From the IMG/VR virus record IMGVR_UViG_3300043664_000006, positions 1 through 51,038 of that record: DNA of 51,038 nucleotides. One strand, 5' to 3'. The notes under the pieces were generated by a model, which was given only the letters and a program-made list of their open reading frames with translations, had not been told where the DNA came from and did no database searches. Position 1 is the first letter of the stretch. Each line of letters opens with the position of its first letter. The translations under genes were made by a program, and so were the position numbers. Of this stretch, positions 45,786 through 51,038 are shown piece by piece. This stretch comes from a virus.

Positions 45786-46373
45786 TCAATCTGCCTTGTT
45801 GCCGCGGTCGGATGCTTCCATCTCGCGGGGCGCCCCGGGATTATTATGGTACCGGAATTCTGTGTTCCGGAGTTTGCCAAACACATCGACGTATCTTGCC
45901 TTCCCGATGGCATGGATGACGCGCGCGCCCGATTGAAGGGTTTGATCCAGGCCAGCATGAGGTTTTTGCAACGAACTTCCAACATCGGAGATGACGGTCG
46001 GACCCAGGACGCTTCGGCTCATACTTCTTTCTGGCCAGCCTCCCAGGGAAAAAGCGTCGATATCAGCGGGACTACCAATCGTGATCGCGGTCATCACTTC
46101 GAGATCATGCGCGGGAGTCTGACCTACATTCTTGAGTGCGACCGATATTCCATAAATGTCTGGCCCAATTCTTGTAAGAGTGACGCGATCGACCATGACG
46201 TAAGCGCGCAATTGGTATTCGGCAGCCCTCTCACTTCCTTCGACAAGGTGCTTGGTCGCCAACCAGAGGGATACCGTGCCGAACGCCAATATAACGGTGA
46301 GCACCGCGAGAACGGTCGTGCTGATAGCGGTGACTGTTTCGGAAGTCCAGCCAATGGAGGCGAGCCAATGCAT
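45786..46373 (-). CDS. Leftward membrane-anchored protein, lysogenic-conversion candidate
   Basis: This 195-residue protein is coded against the late genes. I start it at 46373 (MHWLASIGWTSETVTAISTT). Residues about 12-37 are a membrane span (VLAVLTVILAFGTVSLWLAT), then a short helix (EGSERAAEYQLRAYVMVDRV) and a beta-rich soluble domain (RIGPDIYGISVALKNVGQTP, AHDLEVMTAITIGSPADIDA). This single-span layout with a beta domain is common in bacterial and prophage proteins of unknown role. Direction and location suggest expression from the prophage. Alternative longer starts overlap the opposite gene. Confidence 0.7.
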   Translation of the reverse strand: MHWLASIGWTSETVTAISTTVLAVLTVILAFGTVSLWLATKHLVEGSERAAEYQLRAYVMVDRVTLTRIGPDIYGISVALKNVGQTPAHDLEVMTAITIGSPADIDAFSLGGWPERSMSRSVLGPTVISDVGSSLQKPHAGLDQTLQSGARVIHAIGKARYVDVFGKLRNTEFRYHNNPGAPREMEASDRGNKAD

Positions 46374-46565
46374 GAATCGCCTCACAAAAAGTATCCGATT
46401 ATGAAACCGGTGATCGCCGGAGTCGTGCTCAGCGTCTTCATGTTCGTGGCCATGCTTGTCGCATGGGTATTCGCATACGGAGAAGATAACGGTCGGCGCA
46501 GCCGCGATCCGGAGGCTCATTGGTCACCGCCGAATCAGCGGCCCGTGCCACCACCGCGCAACTAG
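46368..46565 (+). CDS. Small membrane protein
   Basis: This 65-residue protein has GGAGG seven bases before ATG 46368. It has a strong membrane span (VIAGVVLSVFMFVAMLVAWV) and a charged Pro-rich tail (GEDNGRRSRDPEAHWSPPNQ). Its first six bases overlap the start of the leftward gene at 46373, so the two genes diverge from one point. Coding is plausible but not certain, since both strands are open here. Confidence 0.45.
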   Translation: MHESPHKKYPIMKPVIAGVVLSVFMFVAMLVAWVFAYGEDNGRRSRDPEAHWSPPNQRPVPPPRN

Positions 46566-46620
46566 CCGCGTTCACGAAGTCTCCCTGCCCGAATCCCGCC
46601 ATGTCGCCGGCGCCCACCCG

Positions 46621-46812
46621 TCACGCCGTTGGGCCGGCGGCCGCCCGTTCGCGCTGCCGCTGATCCTCCCATTCGAGGTCGCGTTCAGCGTCATCCAACG
46701 CGGCGACACGAACATAATCGGAAACCGTTCGTCGCAAGAGCTTCGCTGCCTGACGGATCGCGTCTCTCTCCGCGGGCTCAACCAAAACCTTGATCGTGAT
46801 GGTGCGTGCCAT
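46621..46812 (-). CDS. Ribbon-helix-helix-like DNA-binding protein
   Basis: I start this gene at 46812, giving 63 residues. MARTITIKVLVEPAERDAIR and QAAKLLRRTVSDYVRVAALD have the pattern of ribbon-helix-helix repressors (beta strand, then two helices), with a charged tail (DLEWEDQRQRERAAAG). It could regulate a small set of genes as a dimer. The 10-mer CGTCAACGAC, the core of the operator at 18898-18917, is found 31 bp upstream of its start. No good ribosome binding site precedes the ATG. Confidence 0.6.
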   Translation of the reverse strand: MARTITIKVLVEPAERDAIRQAAKLLRRTVSDYVRVAALDDAERDLEWEDQRQRERAAAGPTA

Positions 46813-46913
46813 GGCCGGAACATGGTCCTGTTCTGGCCGTGCCGTCAACGACCTTCCGAGGGTGCGCGGCCGACGATTCAACGCCGATCGACAGCTAACG
46901 CGGGAGGTCCTCC

Positions 46914-47306
46914 ATGCCCGACCATCACAACGAAGATCACGTAACCATCATCGTCCCAGTCAGTTTGGCTGGGGCATTGATCGAGGCGCTCCGATCCGCC
47001 GCGCGCCCCGTCCACGACCCGCGGACCGATGAAATTCTCGCAACCGTCAAAAGGATTGAAACAATGGGCACCACCGTCTCCCAGCAGCTCGACGACGCCG
47101 CCACCCGCGACGAAGCCGCGATGGCCAAACTCTCGACCGATCTCGCGGCCATCGCCGCCGAACTGAAAGCCACCGCGCCGGCGCCCGGCTCAACAGTTAC
47201 CCAGGCGCAGGCCGACCGTCATACCGCCATCGCGACCGCGCTCGAGGCCGCTTCAGCAGCGGCGGACGCGTTGGTCACGCCGCCCGCGCCGCCCGCAACT
47301 GCCTGA
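46914..47306 (+). CDS. Coiled-coil virion-associated protein
   Basis: This 130-residue protein has GGAGG six bases before ATG. After a short beta start (HVTIIVPVSLAGALIEAL) it is helical and Ala/Thr-rich (TTVSQQLDDAATRDEAAMAK, LSTDLAAIAAELKATAPAPG), ending Pro/Ala-rich. Similar Ala-rich coils lie near spike genes of many phages and may be short fibres. It precedes the beta-helix spike. Confidence 0.6.
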   Translation: MPDHHNEDHVTIIVPVSLAGALIEALRSAARPVHDPRTDEILATVKRIETMGTTVSQQLDDAATRDEAAMAKLSTDLAAIAAELKATAPAPGSTVTQAQADRHTAIATALEAASAAADALVTPPAPPATA

Positions 47307-47357
47307 ACCCATGGCCCGGAGGCGACTCCGGGCCGTTCGCCCCTCGCGGAGACCTGA

Positions 47358-48752
47358 ATGACAATCACACTCTCGACCAACGACCTGACCGCTGACCGCG
47401 ACGCGCTGCTTGCCTTGCTCGGCGGCACTCCCGCCGCTCCAGGAGGCACGGTCGCACCGCCACCGCCAGCAGAGTCCACGGACTTTCCCGCCGACTCGGC
47501 GAACGCCACCGTGCCATCGCCGGAGAACTCGCGCATCGAGGTCGCGAATGGCGTGCTGTCGGGGCGGCCATACCTGGTTGACGCGAACGCGATGACGCAT
47601 CGGTTGGACGTCGCGGGGAAATACACGGTCAACGGGATCGCGGCGCAGTTCGCCGATCCGGCGGCAACCGTGACCACTTTGCTGGTCCGCCAGGGTATGG
47701 TCTTTGCCACGATCAGCAGCGGACAAATCCAGCAAGCAAATCCAGGCATGGGCATGGGCATGTATAATGTCGCGCTGCCTTCCGCTTGGGCTCCGGGCAC
47801 AAATGCTCCGCCACCGCCCGTACTCGCTGAAATGCCCTCCCCATCTATCACTGCGCCTGGATCAAGCGGCGTTGTCATTCGTTGCGGTAACGGCGAGGTC
47901 ATTCCGACCATTTCGGCGGGTATCTTGCTCGCGATGAATGGCGACACCGTGCAGATCACCAGGGGTAACTATCATGAAGCTCTGCCCGCGATCACGAAAG
48001 CCATCATCCTTGATGGCGGCGGCAGCACGCTGGATGCCACGGGGCTAACCGCTCAACTGGCGGGGGGCGGCAAGGGGCTGATCGTGCCCCAGGTTGATTG
48101 CATAATCCGTAACTTCGCGATGATCAGCGGCGTGGCGATGGACCAGCCCGCGGGCCAACTGACCTCCGCGATCCGGCCCGACTTTGGCTGCGGCTACCTG
48201 ACCGTGGAAGGCGTGATCCTGCAGGCCAACCAATGCGGCATTGGACACGGCGGTTCACCATGCGTGATCAGCGTCACTGATAGTGACATCAGCAATAACG
48301 GTCTTAAGGCAAACCCGGGATCGTTAACGCATAACATGTACGTCGGGGCTGAGTGCCGCCGCTTGACGCTTACTAACGTGACCTCGCTGAATCCCAATGA
48401 AGCGCACGCGGTCAAGTATCGCGGACCGGAACTGATTGTGAGCGGCGGCACCTATGAGGCTCCGCATGGAAGTTGCTTCAACCTACCTGATGGCTCAGGG
48501 GTAAAGGCAAAGTTAACCAACGTTCGATTGATGAAAATCGCGACGGCGGATGACCACAAGGTCTTGAGTTATTGTGATGAGGCGCAATCGATGGGCGTAG
48601 CGGGAATGTTGATCACGGGAGGCTCGGCTGACCTGCGGTGCGCCAATCCGCTCGCGGCTGGACAAGCAGGCACGCTTAGCTTTGTTGGCACGACTTTCAG
48701 CGGGAATAAGCTAACCGCGAGCGGCGGCGTTATCGTTACGGGCGTATCATGA
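47358..48752 (+). CDS. Right-handed beta-helix tail spike
   Basis: This 464-residue protein has a helical start (NDLTADRDALLALLGGTPAA), a linker, a short domain (NGVLSGRPYLVDANAMTHRL) and from about residue 185 a pectate-lyase-like beta helix: GDTVQITRGNYHEALPAITK, AIILDGGGSTLDATGLTAQL, FAMISGVAMDQ, GVILQANQCGIGHGGSPCVI, VTDSDISNNGLKANPG. Such folds in phages cut or bind surface polysaccharide. It lacks a signal peptide, unlike several neighbours. Substrate is unknown. Confidence 0.8.
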   Translation: MTITLSTNDLTADRDALLALLGGTPAAPGGTVAPPPPAESTDFPADSANATVPSPENSRIEVANGVLSGRPYLVDANAMTHRLDVAGKYTVNGIAAQFADPAATVTTLLVRQGMVFATISSGQIQQANPGMGMGMYNVALPSAWAPGTNAPPPPVLAEMPSPSITAPGSSGVVIRCGNGEVIPTISAGILLAMNGDTVQITRGNYHEALPAITKAIILDGGGSTLDATGLTAQLAGGGKGLIVPQVDCIIRNFAMISGVAMDQPAGQLTSAIRPDFGCGYLTVEGVILQANQCGIGHGGSPCVISVTDSDISNNGLKANPGSLTHNMYVGAECRRLTLTNVTSLNPNEAHAVKYRGPELIVSGGTYEAPHGSCFNLPDGSGVKAKLTNVRLMKIATADDHKVLSYCDEAQSMGVAGMLITGGSADLRCANPLAAGQAGTLSFVGTTFSGNKLTASGGVIVTGVS

Positions 48753-48778
48753 GGCACTGTCGCTGACCCACGGTCCCC

Positions 48779-49249
48779 ATGACCGACATCGAACCCCGGC
48801 GTCGAGCGAGCGACTTCGAAAGGCCGAAACGCACGCTGAGCGGTTGGCTCGCGGAGAACGTCACGCTCGCGCTTATCATCGGCGCTATCGTCGGTATCGG
48901 GGGCCTGCTGATTGGAGGAACGCTTTGGTATTCCAGTGTCAACGGTCTTGGCCCGCGCGTCGATAAAGTCGAGCCGAAGGTCACCCTGCTCGAAAACAGA
49001 GTCTCCGCCGCCGAAGCGACTCTGACGCGAATGCAAAGCGACCTGGTTTCCGCCGACAAGCGGCTGAACGACATGCGCGAAAAGATCGACGCCTCCGACA
49101 AGAGTGCCAGCGATGTTCGCCGCACGCTGGATGCCGCGGATAACAAGGCAAGTGAAATGCTTGGCCGTCTTGATGAACGGCTGAAGGCGAATGAAGCCCA
49201 TTCCGCACCGTTGCCGTTCAACCCGCCGAGCCGAGGTGCATCACGGTGA
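48779..49249 (+). CDS. Membrane coiled-coil protein, inner-spanin candidate
   Basis: This 156-residue protein has one N-terminal membrane span (residues about 31-51, LALIIGAIVGIGGLLIGGTL) and a long periplasmic coiled coil (LLENRVSAAEATLTRMQSDL, VSADKRLNDMREKIDASDKS, LDAADNKASEMLGRLDERLK). That is the layout of an inner-membrane spanin. The next gene, overlapping by GTGA, is a lipoprotein, as expected for a spanin pair. The pair would fuse inner and outer membranes at lysis. The role is inferred. Confidence 0.65.
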   Translation: MTDIEPRRRASDFERPKRTLSGWLAENVTLALIIGAIVGIGGLLIGGTLWYSSVNGLGPRVDKVEPKVTLLENRVSAAEATLTRMQSDLVSADKRLNDMREKIDASDKSASDVRRTLDAADNKASEMLGRLDERLKANEAHSAPLPFNPPSRGASR

Positions 49250-49662
49250 ACGTCGTCGTCGCCACCTCGCTTCTTGCCGTTGTCATCGCCGGGTGCTCGC
49301 GTGTTCCCGTACCGGAAGCCGTTGTCGCGGCACCAAAGCACGCGGCTCCCGTGGTCATCAGGCGAACGGTCGTGATACAGGCCACGGAGTCGGAGGTACT
49401 TGGAGTAAAGCCTGGATCACGGGCCGCCCGCGCGCTGAAGGCGTTTCGGACAGAGGAAAAAGCGGCCAGCGCCGCGCGGTCATATCCAGGCGCCACAGCC
49501 GAACAACTACGGGTAATCAACGAAACCGAGCGTGCGGCGCATGCGGCGACGCAAAACCTCATCAACAAGGATGGGCACTTCACGTCTGACGACGAGAAGT
49601 CCGCGCACGACGCGATCGACAATCTTCACAATGCGCGTCAGGCGCCAACGGAGGACAAGTAA
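49246..49662 (+). CDS. Lipoprotein, outer-spanin candidate
   Basis: This 138-residue protein starts at GTG in a GTGA overlap. It has a lipoprotein signal (VVVATSLLAVVIAGC, Cys at about 17), a Pro/Ala/Val-rich region (RVPVPEAVVAAPKHAAPVV) and a helical C-terminus (LRVINETERAAHAATQNLIN). An outer-membrane spanin would look like this, though most are shorter and more Pro-rich. A second lipoprotein at 50397-50753 is a rival candidate. Confidence 0.6.
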   Translation: MNVVVATSLLAVVIAGCSRVPVPEAVVAAPKHAAPVVIRRTVVIQATESEVLGVKPGSRAARALKAFRTEEKAASAARSYPGATAEQLRVINETERAAHAATQNLINKDGHFTSDDEKSAHDAIDNLHNARQAPTEDK

Positions 49663-49856
49663 TGGAACAAGAGCCGATCCTGCAATTTTTCGCCTACGAC
49701 CATTTGCCGGCGGTTCTTCAGGCTATCTCGCAACCGTTCGGTGAACTGGCCGGGCTGATCGTCAGCACCTTGCCGCGCAATCCGGAGCGCACGGTGGCGC
49801 TGCGCAAGCTGCTAGAGGCCAAAGACGCGGCGGTGCGTTCGAAGCTTTACAAATGA
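49662..49856 (+). CDS. Acb2/Tad1-hairpin-like protein, possible anti-CBASS factor
   Basis: This 64-residue helical protein reads LQFFAYDHLPAVLQAISQPF, GELAGLIVSTLPRNPERTVA, LRKLLEAKDAAVRSKLYK. The pattern of F-x(3)-H-x-P at the start, a central L-A-x-x-I, then P-x(3)-E-R-x-x-A-L-x-K-L-x-E-A resembles small phage proteins grouped with the Acb2/Tad1 hairpin, some of which bind cyclic nucleotides and block CBASS or Thoeris defence. It overlaps both neighbours in the lysis cassette, expressed late. The family match is by pattern, so the activity is a hypothesis. Confidence 0.45.
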   Translation: MEQEPILQFFAYDHLPAVLQAISQPFGELAGLIVSTLPRNPERTVALRKLLEAKDAAVRSKLYK

Positions 49857-50275
49857 CCCCGGATTGGGCTCCTGTCGTCAACGCGGCCATCTCAGGCCTG
49901 GCCACGATTGTCGGGCTGGTGATCGCAGGCATCGCCGCGATCTATGTCCCGAAAGCCATCGCCGCGTTCACGGCCCGGACCGGCGTTCAGGTCACCGACC
50001 AGCAAAGAGCGGCTGTCTATGCGGCCGTGAAAACGGCAACCGGCATCATCCAAACACGGCTTGACCAGGGACTCCTCAAAGTCTCGGACATACACGAAGC
50101 CAATCCAGATATTACCTCGGAAGCCACGGCCGCGCTCAGATCGGTCCCAGATGCGGCCCAGGCCCAGGGCACTTCGTTCAACACCGTCGTGCGCAAGATC
50201 GTGGCCGGGGTGGACACCTCCCCCAAGCCAGTGATCGTGCTGCCTCAAGGGGCCGTGCTGGCGCCTGCCGTTTAA
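49853..50275 (+). CDS. Holin-like membrane protein
   Basis: This 140-residue protein begins in an ATGA overlap. It has one N-terminal membrane span (AAISGLATIVGLVIAGIAAIYV, about residues 10-32), then an amphipathic helix (VTDQQRAAVYAAVKTATGII) and a soluble tail. LLH-type phage holins have this layout. It lies in the lysis cassette upstream of the lysozyme-like gene, which lacks a signal peptide and needs a holin. Confidence is moderate as no family motif is decisive. Confidence 0.55.
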   Translation: MTPDWAPVVNAAISGLATIVGLVIAGIAAIYVPKAIAAFTARTGVQVTDQQRAAVYAAVKTATGIIQTRLDQGLLKVSDIHEANPDITSEATAALRSVPDAAQAQGTSFNTVVRKIVAGVDTSPKPVIVLPQGAVLAPAV

Positions 50276-50354
50276 GGCTGGGCCGACCCCTGCGAATTCA
50301 GTGGCCGGCGCTCGTCCTCGGTAGATGGTCGGGGGGGAATGGAACGAACGAGAC

Positions 50355-50372
50355 ACCCGATCGCTCGGGTTT
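50355..50372 (+). other. Short stem-loop before the second lipoprotein gene
   Basis: ACCCGA-TCGC-TCGGGT is a perfect 6-bp stem followed by only two T residues, in the 121-bp gap before the lipoprotein gene. It could be a weak terminator or mRNA-processing signal. The rest of the gap shows nothing. Confidence 0.4.
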
Positions 50373-50396
50373 GCAATCCTCCAACGGAGATCACCA

Positions 50397-50753
50397 ATGA
50401 AACTATCGCACCGGCTCGCCATCGGCGGGCCGACTCTCGCCGCCGTCGTTCTCGCCGGCACCCTCATGGGGTGCTCGACCCCAGCCGCGGTAGCCCCCGT
50501 CAGCCGCGCCGACATTGCGGCCATTGAGGTCTCTGTCACGGAGGCCGAGCGTGTCGCCAAAATCTGCCTGGACCAGACGGTTGGCCCGTGCACGGTTCCC
50601 GCGACGCGCGCTGTCATCATCCGCGACGCGCACGCCGCGCACGACGCGTTCCGCCGGCTTCAGGTGGAGTCCGCCGCCGGTGCTCCCGCGGCCATGGTCG
50701 CGGTGCAAGAGGCGCTGCGGCTGCTGACCAGCGAAACCCCCGTCGTGAACTGA
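50397..50753 (+). CDS. Small lipoprotein of the lysis cassette
   Basis: This 118-residue protein has GGAG seven bases before its ATG and a lipoprotein signal (LAAVVLAGTLMGCSTP, Cys at about 26). The mature part is helical with a Cys pair (AKICLDQTVGPCTVP) and an Ala-rich end (AHDAFRRLQVESAAGAP). It may be the outer spanin or a lysogen surface lipoprotein. Similar short lipoproteins are found in many phage lysis cassettes. Confidence 0.65.
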   Translation: MKLSHRLAIGGPTLAAVVLAGTLMGCSTPAAVAPVSRADIAAIEVSVTEAERVAKICLDQTVGPCTVPATRAVIIRDAHAAHDAFRRLQVESAAGAPAAMVAVQEALRLLTSETPVVN

Positions 50754-50764
50754 GGAGACCCGAT

Positions 50765-50947
50765 ATGCTCGCAGCCCTTCCGATCATCCAGGCGCTTATC
50801 GCCCTGGCCGGCGAAATCCCGTCACTCGTCACGGCGGGAAACACCGTGATGACTCTGATCCGCGAGGGTCGCGATCCGACCCCCGAGGAGCAGGCGCAGT
50901 TCGACCAGGCGCTTGAGGACGCCGACAAGGCACTCCCCGCGTCATGA
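50765..50947 (+). CDS. Small hydrophobic-start protein of the lysis cassette
   Basis: This 60-residue protein has GGAG seven bases before ATG. MLAALPIIQALIALAGEIPS is a mildly hydrophobic helix, followed by LVTAGNTVMTLIREGRDPTP and an acidic coil (EEQAQFDQALEDADKALPAS). Short proteins with this pattern often stand just before phage endolysins. A holin-related role is possible but unproven. Its stop overlaps the lysozyme-like start. Confidence 0.65.
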   Translation: MLAALPIIQALIALAGEIPSLVTAGNTVMTLIREGRDPTPEEQAQFDQALEDADKALPAS

Positions 50948-51038
50948 CGCCGGCGAACCTGCTGCGGAACATCATCGATCCCGGCCTCGCGTTCATGGCC
51001 TCGGTGCTGGGCCCGCGGCCAACCGTCACGCCGGCGGC
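50912..51038. repeat. 127-bp terminal direct repeat, right copy
   Basis: These bases equal 1-127 exactly. The overlap closes the contig to a circle of 50,911 bp. The copy contains the end of the 60-residue gene and the start of the lysozyme-like gene. Confidence 0.9.
50944..51038 (+). CDS. 5' start of the lysozyme-like gene (partial copy)
   Basis: The first 31 codons of the gene that is complete at 33-527 lie here because of the terminal overlap. The frame is cut by the end of the window. It is the same gene, not a duplicate. Confidence 0.85.
   Translation, partial: MTPANLLRNIIDPGLAFMASVLGPRPTVTPA

Noticed and set aside
1-51038. CRISPR array, insertion sequence or transposase
   Set aside because: No regular repeats with spacers and no transposase motifs were seen on either strand.

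Overview
The window is the complete genome of a temperate, contractile-tailed phage (myovirus) or the equivalent excised prophage. The first 127 bases (1-127) are repeated exactly as the last 127 bases (50912-51038), so the molecule closes into a circle of 50,911 bp. The sequence is GC-rich. It encodes a GcrA-type regulator, a protein family confined to Alphaproteobacteria, carries clusters of GANTC (the CcrM methylation site), and holds part of a host-type tRNA-Thr gene as its probable attachment site. The host is therefore most likely an alphaproteobacterium; an acetic-acid-bacterium or rhodospirillale relative is plausible but unproven.

Layout. 1-745: end of the lysis cassette and a terminator. 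1113-7621: a leftward early operon (P-left type) whose order in transcription is small unknown genes, ERF annealing protein, HNH/AP2 endonuclease, YqaJ-type exonuclease, Ref/DUF968-like nuclease, small genes, excisionase-like protein, integrase, then attP (tRNA-Thr remnant at 1777-1840). 7630-8696: a rightward block of small membrane or secreted proteins that looks like a lysogenic-conversion operon. 8680-9825: the leftward repressor operon. 9836-9901: the divergent switch. 9910-15473: a rightward early operon with Cro-like protein, GcrA homologue, replication-initiator-like protein, a GANTC- and hairpin-rich stretch that is the best origin candidate, and a DnaA domain-IV protein. 15575-18828: NusG-like factor, a second tyrosine recombinase, ParB-like protein and small terminase. 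19367-28963: packaging and head genes (TerL, DUF1073 portal, MuF, DUF2213 protease/scaffold, decoration protein, DUF2184 capsid, connectors). 29227-40724: contractile tail (DUF3383 sheath, tube, frameshifted chaperone, tape measure with lysozyme domain, baseplate). 40735-48752: fibres, an SGNH hydrolase, a beta-helix spike and accessory genes. 48779-51038: lysis genes, two lipoproteins, a holin-like protein and a possible Acb2-type anti-CBASS protein.

How it works together. Three copies of a 19-bp operator (AGTnnAC-N5-GTnnACT) overlie the -10 boxes of the leftward early promoter and of both switch promoters, so one repressor can silence both early operons. At least four genes start only 4-8 nt after their -10 box with no Shine-Dalgarno sequence, implying leaderless mRNAs. 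Virion assembly relies on recoding and coupling: a -1 frameshift at GGGTTTT gives the G/GT tail chaperones, an in-frame internal start gives a nested scaffold, and a hairpin over the hub start codon is probably opened by translation of a 23-codon minigene.

The most unusual points are the link of a phage GcrA with GANTC clusters in its own gene and in the origin candidate, a perfect 20-bp palindromic operator in the promoter of a leaderless orphan gene inside the packaging cluster, and five Sec signal peptides on proteins encoded within the tail module.
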